NCBI GenBank assembly: GCA_964420125.1
Contig: CAYQQQ010000015.1
Coordinates: forward strand, 1 to 64,000
Source: CAYQQQ01 sp964420125
GTDB taxonomy: Bacteria > Actinomycetota > Acidimicrobiia > Acidimicrobiales > Microtrichaceae
Reading direction: 5' to 3'
Length of the DNA: 64,000 nucleotides
How positions within the stretch are numbered: position 1 is the stretch's first letter; each line of letters begins with the position of its first letter. Positions 50,050-57,857 of the stretch are shown here, piece by piece. A program made the position numbers and the translations under genes. The notes below the pieces were generated by a model. That model was not told the origin of the DNA, ran no database searches, and was given only the letters and a program-made list of their open reading frames with translations.

Positions 50050-50185
50050 ATGTCTTACGAGGAAGTTGACAGAAGTCACGGAGGTTCTTGAAGCATTCGA
50101 TCTGACGCGTTCGTTCCTTGACGCGGTCGAGCTGGGGGGGTGCTTGCATTACACCGTCGCTGGGTGGGTGAGAAGGGGGACCCTT
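50050..50185 (+). pseudogene. IS21-family transposase (istA) N-terminal fragment
   Basis: The sequence starts MSYEEV and, after a one-base frameshift near 50,070, continues TEVLEAFDLTRSFLDAVELGGCLHYTVAGWV, cited in parts as EVLEAFDLTRSF and CLHYTVAGWV. This is the N-terminal helix-turn-helix region typical of actinobacterial IstA. Similarity ends near 50,185, where it abuts the IS630 remnant. Only about 45 of some 400-500 codons remain. Confidence 0.7.
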
Positions 50186-50575
50186 GAGGTTCATCCAGGA
50201 GCCGTAGGTGGGGGTGAAGTGGAAGTGGAACCGGCGGTGGCGTAGCAGCCATTTGTGCACTGCGGGGGTCTTGTGGGTGGAGAGGTTGTCCAAGATGACA
50301 TGGACGTCCAACTCGGCGGGGACCTGCCGGTTGATCTTGTTGAGGAACTTGATGAACTCCGCTGAGGAATGGTTCGGGCGCAGGTCGGTGATCACTTTGC
50401 CGGTGGCCATGTCGAGCGCGGCGAACAGGTCGATGGTGCCGTTGCGCTGGTAGTCATGCGTGGCCCGCGCCGGGGTGGTGGGCAGCATCGGCAGCGTGGG
50501 CGCGGTGCGGTTGAGGGCCTGGATCTGGGGTTTCTCGTCCACGGCGAACACCGCGGCGTTGACCGGCGGGTTCAT
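50186..50575 (-). pseudogene. IS630-family transposase, catalytic half, 3'-truncated
   Basis: About 130 residues from the ATG at 50575 match the IS630/Tc1-mariner DDE domain: AVDEKPQIQALNRT carries the first Asp, and HVILDNLSTHKTPAV the second. The similarity stops at TPTYGSWMNL; the expected VERWF with the third catalytic Glu is replaced by unrelated sequence from the istA fragment strand. The frame stays open to 49,595 but codes nothing recognisable. The enzyme must be inactive. Confidence 0.85.
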
Positions 50576-51087
50576 GTGAGCCCGACCAGGTCGCGGATCT
50601 TCTCCACGAGTTGGGGATCAGGGGAGAGCCAGATCTTGAACTCGTCTTGGCGCCACGGCTTCAGCCCGAACGCCCGCCAGATCTCCGCGACGCTCTGGTG
50701 GCTGATCCCGTGCTTCGCGGCGAGCGACCGGGTCGACCAGTGCGTCGCGTCCGCCGGCGCTGTCTCGAGGGTGTCGATCACGACCTGTTCGATCACGTCG
50801 TCGCCGATGCTGCGTGCAGCGCCGGGCCGGGGCTCGTCGACGAGTCCGTCGAGGCGTTTCTCCGCGAAGCGGTTCCGCCACTTCGTGACCGTGGCCGGGT
50901 TGCACCCGACGCGATCCGCGATCTCTTGGCGGGACAGCTCAGGGTCCGCGCACGCCAGGACGATCCGGCACCGCAACGCCAACGCCTGCGCGCTCGAATG
51001 CCGGCGAGCCCAGCTCTCGAGCTGGCGGCGCTCGGCTGCGCTCAGGATGATCTCGACGGTCGGGCGTCCCCGCTTCGACTTGGCCAT
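50572..51087 (-). CDS. IS630-family transposase, DNA-binding half
   Basis: A 171-residue protein with two helix-turn-helix units: LSRQEIADRVGCNPATVTKWRNRF and HGISHQSVAEIWRAFGLKPWR, typical of the N-terminal half of IS630 transposases. It ends DPQLVEKIRDLVGLT at a TGA that overlaps the ATG of the catalytic half (ATGA). In intact elements the two halves may be joined by a -1 frameshift or be made by coupling. The ATG at 51087 is preceded by GGAGA. Because the catalytic half is truncated, this product would only bind DNA. Confidence 0.8.
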   Translation of the reverse strand: MAKSKRGRPTVEIILSAAERRQLESWARRHSSAQALALRCRIVLACADPELSRQEIADRVGCNPATVTKWRNRFAEKRLDGLVDEPRPGAARSIGDDVIEQVVIDTLETAPADATHWSTRSLAAKHGISHQSVAEIWRAFGLKPWRQDEFKIWLSPDPQLVEKIRDLVGLT

Positions 51088-51189
51088 GGCGTCTCCGTTC
51101 GATGCTGGCAGTGTCACCAGCACGAACGCGCCACGAACCCGAAAATTCCCGAACTCAACGATATCTTGACGAAACAACCTGACAGGACA

Positions 51190-52452
51190 CTAGGCGGACC
51201 TAGCAGAAAACGGGTCGCGATCGGTGAGCTTGGCCAGCACGTAGCGGCCGTACTCCTTGCCGGTGGCGATCACCGGCACCACCAGCAGCGCCCCCACGAT
51301 CCCGCCCACGTGGATGCCCACCAGCAGGCCGATCATGATCGTGGCGGGCGCCAGCTTCACCGCCTTGCCGGTGATGAACGGCGCCATGAGGTTGGCGTGC
51401 AGCTGCACCACGACCAGGTAGAGCGCCACCACCAGAAGGGTGAAGGCCAGCCTCGACCAGTCGAGGCGGGTGGAGCCGAGCGCCAGGGCGGCCAGCACCG
51501 GGGGGACGGCGGCGATCACCGGACCGAACGTGGGCACCATGTTCAACAGCCCCAGGATCAGGGCGAACATGAACGCCCCCGGCAGCCCGATCAGCCACAG
51601 GATGATCCACATCATCAGCCCCACCGTGATGCTGTTGAACACCTGGCCGTAGAGGTAGCCCCGCCAGATGGACATCGTCTTGGTGGCCAGCCGCTGGGCG
51701 TCGCCCTCGTAGGCCGGTGGGACCGCAGAGAGCATCCCCCGGCGGAACTTCTCGGAGTCCGCGTTGAGGTACATGGCCACCAGCGCCGTGATGATCGCCG
51801 ACATGAACGCCGCCACCACCGCCGAGCTGATGGTGCGGGCGGTGGAGCTGAGGTTCCCGAAGAGCGACTCCAGCTGCTGGGAGGACAGCGACAGCCGACG
51901 CGAGTCGCCCGAGCCGTCCTCGGCACCCTTCCTCGGCGGGTTGTCGAGCTTGTCGAGCAGCGGGTCGACGGCCTCGCTGAGGTCGAGGGTGAAGTCCCCC
52001 ACCTTGATCTCGCGGACGTTGCGCAGCGTGTCCTCGGCGGAGCTCTTCAGCGAGCGCTCGGCCTCGGGGACGTCGACCTCCCGGGCGGCACCCACCACGC
52101 CGTCGGCGATCAGCACGCCGACCACGATGAGGCCGATGAACACGACGAGGTAGCTGACCAGCAGCGCCAGGACCCTCGGCATCCGCAGCTTCACGTGCAG
52201 CACCCGGATGAGCGGGGAGATGAGGAAGGCGATCAGGCCCGCCAGCGCCGCCAGGGCGAGCACGTTGCGGCTCAGGTAGAGGATCAGCAGGCACGCCACC
52301 ACGAAGGCGCTGCCGATGAGGCGCTTGGTGCCGGCGCTCCAGGAGGGTGAGGGCGCCACGCCGTCGTCGCCGGATGCGTCCGGCGGCGTGGGCTCGTCGT
52401 CGGGCGGCGCCGCCTCGTCGGGGTCGTGCTCTGGTGGGGTGGGGTCGGCCAT
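51190..52452 (-). CDS. AI-2E family transporter
   Basis: A 420-residue membrane protein of the AI-2 exporter/PerM family with about eight helices. The conserved C-terminal part holds GLLNMVPTFGPVIAAVPPVLAAL, cited by NMVPTFGPVIAAVPP, and the PFITGKAVKL region. The substrate varies in this family (autoinducer, Na+/H+ or amino acids). An acidic Pro-rich N-tail (about 35 residues) precedes the first helix. The ATG at 52452 has an excellent GGAGGAGG site. The last codons and TAG stop lie at the edge of the IS630 remnant, so the natural C-terminus may have been changed by the insertion. Confidence 0.9.
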   Translation of the reverse strand: MADPTPPEHDPDEAAPPDDEPTPPDASGDDGVAPSPSWSAGTKRLIGSAFVVACLLILYLSRNVLALAALAGLIAFLISPLIRVLHVKLRMPRVLALLVSYLVVFIGLIVVGVLIADGVVGAAREVDVPEAERSLKSSAEDTLRNVREIKVGDFTLDLSEAVDPLLDKLDNPPRKGAEDGSGDSRRLSLSSQQLESLFGNLSSTARTISSAVVAAFMSAIITALVAMYLNADSEKFRRGMLSAVPPAYEGDAQRLATKTMSIWRGYLYGQVFNSITVGLMMWIILWLIGLPGAFMFALILGLLNMVPTFGPVIAAVPPVLAALALGSTRLDWSRLAFTLLVVALYLVVVQLHANLMAPFITGKAVKLAPATIMIGLLVGIHVGGIVGALLVVPVIATGKEYGRYVLAKLTDRDPFSARSA

Positions 52453-52589
52453 GGTCACCTCCTCCGGCGACCCCTCCACGCTGCACCGTGGGATGGCCGC
52501 CGCGGTGGATCCACCCCGGCCGCATGGGGCCCGAGGGCCGATTCGGGAGGGGGGCGGGGAACGAGGTGCCCCTGGATACGCTGCCCACC

Positions 52590-53561
52590 ATGGACGGCTT
52601 CCGCGGCGCCTGCCTGCTCGCGCCAGGGACCCACGTGGCGGAGCCCACCCCCGAGCAGGTCCGCCAGGTGCGCGACGACGGCGGCGTGCTGTGGCTCGAC
52701 CTGCACGCGCCGGCCGAAGGGGAGCTGGAGCAGGTCGGCGAGCTCTTCGGCCTGCACGCCGCCAGCCTCCAGGACTCCATCGACTTCAACCAGCGCACCC
52801 GGCTCATCGAGTACGACGGCTACGTCGTGGTGGTCGTCTACGGAGTCGCCCCGGACAACCGCACCCTGCGGGAGCTGCACGTCTACGTGATGCCCCGCCA
52901 GATCATCACGGTGCACCAGAAGCCGATCCCCGAGATCGAGGCGCTCCAGGAGCGCGCCGCCACGGTGATGAGCACCGCCACCACCGTGCCGGCGCTGCTG
53001 TCGCGCATCCTCTCCACGCTGGTGGGCACCTTCGGCGACGCCCTGGACGCCATCGACGACGAGCTCACCGAGCTGGAGAAGGCGATCCTGGAGGAGCCCC
53101 GCACCGAGGAGCTCCAGCACCTCCAGCAGATCCGCCGTCGGGTCAACCGCTTCCGCCGGGCGGTCGAGCCGGCGCGCGACCTGGTCGGCGCCGGACGCTT
53201 CCTGGTGTTCGACGCCCTGGACGACGTGTCCGAGGAGGCCCGACGCCACCTGCGCGACGTGGCCATCGACCTCACCGCCATCGGTGACGTGCTCGAGAGC
53301 GAGCGGGATCGGCTCACCTCGGTGATGGACGTCTACATGAGCCAGGTCAACAACCGCCAGAACGAGATCATGCGCCAGCTCACCGCGGTGTCGACCGTGT
53401 TCCTGCCGCTGATGTTCATCACCGGCTTCTTCGGGATGAACTTCGGCTACCTGGTGCGCCAGACGACGGGCGGACCTGCGTTCCTGGCCCTCGGCGTCGG
53501 GCTCAACCTGGTGGCCATCGCCGTGTCCGCGCTGGTCATGAAGCGACGCGGGTGGTGGTGA
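52590..53561 (+). CDS. corA: CorA-type Mg2+/Co2+ transporter
   Basis: A 323-residue divalent-cation channel. The cytoplasmic domain spans residues 1-255, with a long charged stalk helix; two C-terminal helices follow. The signature GMN is in ITGFFGMNFGYL, at the end of the first helix, and the C-terminus is Lys/Arg-rich (VMKRRGWW). It forms a pentamer in the membrane. TACGCT at 52577-52582 ends 7 nt before the ATG and no Shine-Dalgarno is seen, so a leaderless start is likely. Confidence 0.95.
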   Translation: MDGFRGACLLAPGTHVAEPTPEQVRQVRDDGGVLWLDLHAPAEGELEQVGELFGLHAASLQDSIDFNQRTRLIEYDGYVVVVVYGVAPDNRTLRELHVYVMPRQIITVHQKPIPEIEALQERAATVMSTATTVPALLSRILSTLVGTFGDALDAIDDELTELEKAILEEPRTEELQHLQQIRRRVNRFRRAVEPARDLVGAGRFLVFDALDDVSEEARRHLRDVAIDLTAIGDVLESERDRLTSVMDVYMSQVNNRQNEIMRQLTAVSTVFLPLMFITGFFGMNFGYLVRQTTGGPAFLALGVGLNLVAIAVSALVMKRRGWW

Positions 53562-53582
53562 GCGCTCGGCATCCCGTTCGGG

Positions 53583-53909
53583 CTACATGCGTGGCGTGTC
53601 GCTCAGCCCGTCGTTGACCGTCCGGTACATCTCGTAGATGTCCTTGCAGCGCTGGCAGACCGGCAGCTGCTTGGGATCGCGGCTCGGCACCCACACGTGG
53701 CCGCACAGCGCCTCCAGCGGTGTGCCCTCCACACGGGCGGCCAGCACCTTGGCCGCCGCGTCCTCGCCCGGCTTGGTCTTGACGATGTGCGCCATGGGGC
53801 CGTCCTCGGTCTGCTCCACCTCCTCGGTCACCGTCGTGGTGGCCGGCCCGGTGCTCAGGGGATGCGTGGCGGTGCTCATCTGCGCGGCGACGGTGCTCAT
53901 CGGTCCCAT
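53583..53909 (-). CDS. DUF3039-family zinc-ribbon-like protein
   Basis: A 108-residue actinobacterial protein of unknown function. The conserved core is LEALCGHVWVPSRDPKQLPVC followed by QRCK, cited by CGHVWVPSRDP and CxxC; three cysteines and a histidine may bind zinc. The first 35 residues are Thr/Ser-rich and variable. The start may be the ATG at 53909 or the next at 53900. It faces corA with a 21-nt gap. Confidence 0.85.
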   Translation of the reverse strand: MGPMSTVAAQMSTATHPLSTGPATTTVTEEVEQTEDGPMAHIVKTKPGEDAAAKVLAARVEGTPLEALCGHVWVPSRDPKQLPVCQRCKDIYEMYRTVNDGLSDTPRM

Positions 53910-53924
53910 GATGCCGCGTGGCCC

Positions 53925-54320
53925 TCAGCGCTTCACGCAGTGCAGCACCCGGTGGTCACCGGCATCGAGCTCGTCGACGGCCTGGAGGCCGTCGCGACGC
54001 AGCGCGTCGCGCACCAGGGTGTCGGCCAGCGCCGGGTCGGCCTCGGCGCCGTCGAGGCTCATCCGCCGCGGCACCTCCAGCGTCCAGGACCGGCCGGGCT
54101 CCAGGGTGCGGGCGTGCTCGGCGATCCTTGCGATCACCGACTCCAAGGTCGGCAGTGCGTCGGGTCGGGGCGCTGGCTCCACCTCGGCGGCGCGCGCCGC
54201 CCGGGCCAGGCGAGCGGCGCGCACCCGGCGCCACTGCCACCAGGCGAACGGGGCGACCACCACCAGCGCGATCACGAACGACCGCACCAGGACGCCCGAG
54301 GACGCTTCCGCCAGCAACAT
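53925..54320 (-). CDS. Membrane-anchored protein of unknown function
   Basis: A 131-residue protein with an N-terminal membrane helix (about residues 9-28), an Arg/Ala-rich stretch just inside the membrane, and a small cytoplasmic domain ending DELDAGDHRVLHCVKR. I do not recognise a family. TAACGT on the minus strand (54329-54334) ends 8 nt before the ATG with no Shine-Dalgarno. This -10 overlaps the -10 of the divergent gene at 54,348. Confidence 0.7.
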   Translation of the reverse strand: MLLAEASSGVLVRSFVIALVVVAPFAWWQWRRVRAARLARAARAAEVEPAPRPDALPTLESVIARIAEHARTLEPGRSWTLEVPRRMSLDGAEADPALADTLVRDALRRDGLQAVDELDAGDHRVLHCVKR

Positions 54321-54328
54321 CGGCGATG

Positions 54329-54338
54329 ACGTTAACCT
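54329..54338. promoter_or_regulatory. Overlapping divergent -10 elements
   Basis: ACGTTAACCT contains TAACCT on the plus strand (54333-54338) and TAACGT on the minus strand (54334-54329), sharing the TA at 54333-54334. The two start codons lie only 27 nt apart at 54320 and 54348. This would be a compact bidirectional promoter producing two leaderless messages. Confidence 0.6.
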
Positions 54339-54347
54339 CGGCCCTCC

Positions 54348-54692
54348 ATGGAACCCACCTTCGATCCGCCAGCGTCATCAGTGCCCGACGAGCCGACCTC
54401 CGGCCTTCCGGTTCCGGCGGCTGTGGGGTCGACCGGGCCCGATCTGGACCAGCTCGAGGCCGATGTGGCAGCGGTGGAGTCGGCGATGGAGTCGGTCGAC
54501 CGCATCGCGGGAGGCACCGAACCGGGACCGGCGCGCGCGGCCCAGATCGACGCCGTCGTGTCCGCGCAGCGGTTCCCTCTGTCGGCGGAGGCAGCGACCG
54601 CGCCTGCGCAGGTTTCGGTCCCTGCGGAGGACACCCCTGCGGGGATGGGGTTCGGCTCACAGCTGGTCGGGGATCGTCTCCTCGACCAGTAG
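54348..54692 (+). CDS. Small acidic protein of unknown function
   Basis: A 114-residue protein rich in Ala, Pro, Asp and Glu, with one predicted helix (DLDQLEADVAAVESAMESVDRI) and no membrane segment. Similarity to a known family is not evident. It overlaps the convergent histidine-phosphatase gene by 36 nt at the 3' end. Support comes from the -10 element TAACCT 9 nt upstream of the ATG and its symmetry with the divergent gene. Confidence 0.55.
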   Translation: MEPTFDPPASSVPDEPTSGLPVPAAVGSTGPDLDQLEADVAAVESAMESVDRIAGGTEPGPARAAQIDAVVSAQRFPLSAEAATAPAQVSVPAEDTPAGMGFGSQLVGDRLLDQ

Positions 54693-55241
54693 GTGCACGC
54701 GGGGGCCGAGCGCCCAGCTGCCGTCGCGGTGCTCCAGCCATCGTCCACCGAGGTTGGCGAGTCGCTCCCATGACGCCCCGAGCACCCGCTCCACGGCGAA
54801 GATCACCCCGGCGTGGGCCACCGCCAGCACGTCGCTGCGGGGATGCAGCCGGGCGATCCGATCCAGGGCTCCGAACACCCTCTGGTCCACCAGGGTGTCG
54901 TCCTCCCATCCCGGCGGCCGGCGACCGTCGTCGAGGAAGCCGGGGTAGAGGTCCTCGATCTCCGCCCGGGTGAGCCCTTCCCACTCGCCTGCACACCGCT
55001 CGGCGAGCCCGCCCTCCTCCATGACGGGGCCGACGCCGAGCTCCTCGGCGACGAGGTGGGCGGTGTCGGCCGCCCGTTGCAGCGGCGAGCAGTGCACCGC
55101 GTCGATGGCGCCGATGGCCTTGGCCGCGTGGAGGGCTTGTCGCCGGCCGAGCTCCGTCAGGGGCGGGTCCGCCTGGCCCTGCCATCGGCCCTCGGCGTTC
55201 CACTCGGACTGTCCGTGGCGGGTGAGCAGCAACCGGGTCAC
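54657..55241 (-). CDS. Histidine phosphatase (phosphoglycerate-mutase-like)
   Basis: A 194-residue enzyme of the histidine phosphatase superfamily. The phospho-accepting histidine is in LLTRHGQSEWN; the companion arginine is in CSPLQRAADTA, and the second histidine in LAVAHAGVI. The substrate may be a phosphosugar, a cofactor phosphate such as cobalamin 5'-phosphate, or a nucleotide. TAGCCT on the minus strand (55248-55253) ends 6 nt before the GTG start, so the message is likely leaderless. It diverges from the MoaD-like gene. Confidence 0.9.
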   Translation of the reverse strand: MTRLLLTRHGQSEWNAEGRWQGQADPPLTELGRRQALHAAKAIGAIDAVHCSPLQRAADTAHLVAEELGVGPVMEEGGLAERCAGEWEGLTRAEIEDLYPGFLDDGRRPPGWEDDTLVDQRVFGALDRIARLHPRSDVLAVAHAGVIFAVERVLGASWERLANLGGRWLEHRDGSWALGPRVHLLVEETIPDQL

Positions 55242-55334
55242 CCTCGCAGGCTACCCACCCCCGCCGTGGCATCCGGGGGTTGGGGCGGGGTGCTCGATGG
55301 ATGGGCGATGGGCATGGCGGAGTAACCTCGGCGC

Positions 55335-55577
55335 GTGCCGGAGGTGCGCCTGTTCGCCCAGGCCCGCGACGCCGCGGGGATGTCGTCGACGACGGTGGAG
55401 GGATCCACCGTCGCGCAGGTACTCGACGCGCTCGTGGAGCGCTTCGGGCCGGCGATGGGCGAGGTGGTGGGGATCAGCAAGGTCTGGGTCAACGGCGAGC
55501 CGTCGGAGCCGGAGGCGCCGGTGGGGCCGAGCGACGAGGTCGCGGTGCTGCCCCCGGTGTCGGGAGGGTGCGGGTGA
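55335..55577 (+). CDS. MoaD/ThiS-type sulfur-carrier protein with GGCG tail
   Basis: An 80-residue ubiquitin-fold sulfur carrier. VRLFAQARDAAG and VWVNGEP are the MoaD signatures, and the end reads LPPVSGGCG. Carriers normally stop after GG, the site of thiocarboxylation; here two extra residues follow. Related carriers such as QbsE end in GGCF and need a JAMM protease to expose GG. TAACCT at 55323-55328 ends 6 nt before the GTG start, suggesting a leaderless message. The stop overlaps the next gene start (GTGA). Confidence 0.87.
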   Translation: MPEVRLFAQARDAAGMSSTTVEGSTVAQVLDALVERFGPAMGEVVGISKVWVNGEPSEPEAPVGPSDEVAVLPPVSGGCG

Positions 55578-56572
55578 GCAAGTCCGCTCCGCCGGCGCGC
55601 TCACGGGGCGCTGCCGGCGCCTCGGGCGCGTCCGCTCCCGGCGGTGCCGCTCGACGCGCCACCCCGACCCGTCCCCCGGCGCGCCCGCCGCGCGCCGCCC
55701 GACGGGGACGTGGCGACGCCACCAGCGCCCAGGGCCGTCCCCCCGGTCGCGCCGGTCGGCGGGCGCGTGCAGCGGATCGCCGGTCCCGGCGGACCGTTCG
55801 CCGGGAGAAGGGCCTCGGTCGGTACCTGGTCCGGCCCGACATCGACGGGCCCAGGGTTCGCATCGGCATCCTGTGGTTCCTCGTGGCGGTCGCGGCGGTG
55901 CTCTTCGGCCGGTGGGTGACCACGGCGCTGTGGACCGCGGTGGCCGCCGCGGCTGCAGCGCAGACCACCAAGGTCTGGCTGAAGGTGCCCCGAGCGACAG
56001 GTGCGCCGGGGTGGTCCCCGGTGCTGGCCGCGGTGGGTGCCGGCGCCATGGCCGCAGCGGCGGGGGTGGGAACGGGCGCGGCTGGTGTGGCGCTGCTGAG
56101 CGTGCCGATGCTCGTGGTGCTGATCCACATGGCCGCGGGCCACAAGCCTGCTATCGCCGGAGCGGCGCTGATCGGCACGGTGCTGGCCGCGGTGCCGGCG
56201 ATGGCGGTGATCCTGGTGGTTCGGGCCGAGCTGTGGTCGGGGCTGTTCCTGGTGGTGGCGGTCTCGTTCTACGACGCCGGCTACTTCGTCTCCGCCGCGG
56301 AGTCCTCCAGCCGGATCGAGGGCCCGTTGACGGGGATCATCGGGGTGATGGCCGTGACCTTCGGTGCGTCCGCCATCGAGGCGGCCCCCTTCGACCGGGT
56401 GACGGCCTGGTTGGCGGGTGCGGTGCTGGCGGTGGCCTGCCCGCTGGGGCAGATGGTGGTGTCGGCCTACCTGCCCGAGCGCGACGCGTCGGTGCCGGCG
56501 TTGCGTCGCCTCGACGCCTACCTGTTCGCCGCTCCCCTCATGCTGGTGGCGGTCTGGAGCCTCACCTCCTGA
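55574..56572 (+). CDS. Polytopic membrane protein of unknown function
   Basis: A 332-residue protein. The first 85 residues are Arg/Ala/Pro-rich and probably disordered; the rest has about eight membrane helices. The segment SFYDAGYFVSAAESSSRIEGPLTGI is faintly like the CDP-diglyceride synthase signature, but the usual S-x8-K-R-x4-K-D-x3-P-x2-G-G-x2-D-R is not present. The GTG start at 55574 overlaps the MoaD-like stop and GGGAGGG lies 6 nt upstream, so expression of the two is coupled. Confidence 0.75.
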   Translation: MSKSAPPARSRGAAGASGASAPGGAARRATPTRPPARPPRAARRGRGDATSAQGRPPGRAGRRARAADRRSRRTVRREKGLGRYLVRPDIDGPRVRIGILWFLVAVAAVLFGRWVTTALWTAVAAAAAAQTTKVWLKVPRATGAPGWSPVLAAVGAGAMAAAAGVGTGAAGVALLSVPMLVVLIHMAAGHKPAIAGAALIGTVLAAVPAMAVILVVRAELWSGLFLVVAVSFYDAGYFVSAAESSSRIEGPLTGIIGVMAVTFGASAIEAAPFDRVTAWLAGAVLAVACPLGQMVVSAYLPERDASVPALRRLDAYLFAAPLMLVAVWSLTS

Positions 56573-56698
56573 GCGGCTCCCCGGCCCGTTCCGCGCACCG
56601 TCCCCGTGGCGTGTGCGAAACACCGCCTCGGAGCCCTCGGCAGTGGATACCCTCGGGGTTGTTGCGCCGAGCCACGCGGTGGGCGGACAGGAGCCAGC

Positions 56699-57220
56699 AT
56701 GCGCGTCACCCCCGAGGACCTCATCGCCGTCAACGAGCCGGAGGACCTGACCGCGCCGTCGATGGTGGAGCTGCGGGCGTTCCGCGACGCCTACCAGGAG
56801 GTCGAGAACGGTCTGTCCTACGTGCGACGGGTGGTCCAGGGCAGGCTCGACACCATCCTCGCCGAGCTCGGCCGCCGGGGCGGCGAGCCGACCGAGACGG
56901 ACCTCATCCACCTGCTGCCAGAGGTCCTCGCCGCCAACGTGCGCGGGCCGGGGTTGCCCCGCCCCACGCGCGACTTCGATCCGCCGCCGTGGGCCGACGA
57001 CCTCGTCGAGGAGCTCGACGAGGTGCTCACCCCCCAGCAGATGGCCGACATCGAGCAGCTCAGCGACGCCGAGCTGACCGATGGCGCCGAGCGGATCGCC
57101 GAGCTCGAGCGGGAGGTGTCCCAGGCTCGCGCCCGCCTGCACCGCCGCATCGACCGCATCCAGGAGGAGCTGATCGGTCGCTACCGCGCCGGTGCCAGCG
57201 TCGACGACCTGCTGACCTGA
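56699..57220 (+). CDS. RsiG-like c-di-GMP-responsive anti-sigma protein
   Basis: A 173-residue coiled-coil protein. The motif E(X)3S(X)2R(X)3Q(X)3D that binds c-di-GMP in Streptomyces RsiG is exact in ENGLSYVRRVVQGRLD (about residues 37-52). A second copy, EREVSQARARLHRRID, occurs in the C-terminal helix with Q replaced by H. In Streptomyces, RsiG loaded with c-di-GMP sequesters the sigma factor WhiG. No sigma gene adjoins it here. The ATG at 56699 has an AGGAG site, and TACCCT at 56648-56653 is a likely -10 element. Confidence 0.87.
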   Translation: MRVTPEDLIAVNEPEDLTAPSMVELRAFRDAYQEVENGLSYVRRVVQGRLDTILAELGRRGGEPTETDLIHLLPEVLAANVRGPGLPRPTRDFDPPPWADDLVEELDEVLTPQQMADIEQLSDAELTDGAERIAELEREVSQARARLHRRIDRIQEELIGRYRAGASVDDLLT

Positions 57221-57296
57221 TGGCGCCCGCCTTGTGAGCGGTGACTGCTCGCGGTCGGACAACGGCGGTTCGCGTTCGTCGCGTTAGCCTGGGCGG

Positions 57297-57713
57297 ATGG
57301 CCGACAGGATGAAGGACGACCTCGACCGGCGCTGGAACGACCTCGGCGAGTTCATCCGCGAGCAGCGGGCGATCGGCGAGCTGTCCCTGCGCCGGCTCTC
57401 GGAGCTGGCCGGCGTGTCGAACCCCTACCTGTCCCAGATCGAGCGGGGTCTGCGGCGCCCCTCGGCCGAGATCCTCCAGCAGATCGCCCGAGCCCTGGAG
57501 ATCTCCGCCGAGACCCTCTACGTGCGGGCGGGCATCCTGGACGAGCCTGCCGAGCGGATCGACCCCCTGGGAGAGATCCGTCGCGACCCTCGCCTCACCG
57601 AGGAGCAGAAGAAGACGCTCATCCGCATCTACGAGTCGTTCCTGCGCGAGAACGAGCTCTCCGGACCGCCGGCCGAGGCGCCGGAGCCCCGCGCGGACCC
57701 CGTGGACGGCTGA
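57297..57713 (+). CDS. Xre-family helix-turn-helix regulator
   Basis: A 138-residue regulator with an N-terminal Xre domain: LGEFIREQRAIGELSLRRLSELAGVSNPYLSQIERGLRRPS, cited by LSELAGVSNPYLSQIERG, then EILQQIARALEIS. The C-terminal 60 residues contain a charged helix (DPRLTEEQKKTLIRIYESFL) and an acidic tail. This arrangement is common in actinobacteria. TAGCCT at 57285-57290 ends 6 nt before the ATG with no Shine-Dalgarno. It is encoded between the RsiG-like gene and mshA. Confidence 0.92.
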   Translation: MADRMKDDLDRRWNDLGEFIREQRAIGELSLRRLSELAGVSNPYLSQIERGLRRPSAEILQQIARALEISAETLYVRAGILDEPAERIDPLGEIRRDPRLTEEQKKTLIRIYESFLRENELSGPPAEAPEPRADPVDG

Positions 57714-57857
57714 CGTACCGGACGGCAGGCGTCCAGGAGGAGAGCCGCCCGCGCCCGGGCAACCTGACCTGGCCGTGCTCAGGTGCGATCATGGGCCCCG
57801 CCATGGCCCAGCAGGGCCACGGGAATGCCCTCGACCTCCCGAACGCTTGTACACGCC

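Larger units (their letters stand above)
50186..51192 (-). mobile_element. IS630-family element remnant
   Basis: The element contains both transposase halves. Its right edge appears to be at the TA in positions 51191-51192, the target dinucleotide of this family. On the minus strand the end reads TAGTGTCCTGTCAGGTTG. The matching inverted repeat on the left is absent, because the left part was lost at the junction with the istA fragment. The right edge coincides with the stop codon of the AI-2E-type transporter gene. Confidence 0.7.

Noticed and set aside
53638..54948. 436-codon plus-strand frame across the DUF3039 region
   Set aside because: It runs antisense to DUF3039 and the membrane-anchored protein and has Ser/Arg shadow composition.
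55574..56572. Phosphatidate cytidylyltransferase (CdsA)
   Set aside because: Only a faint resemblance in one helix; the CdsA signature and the usual frr/dxr neighbours are absent.
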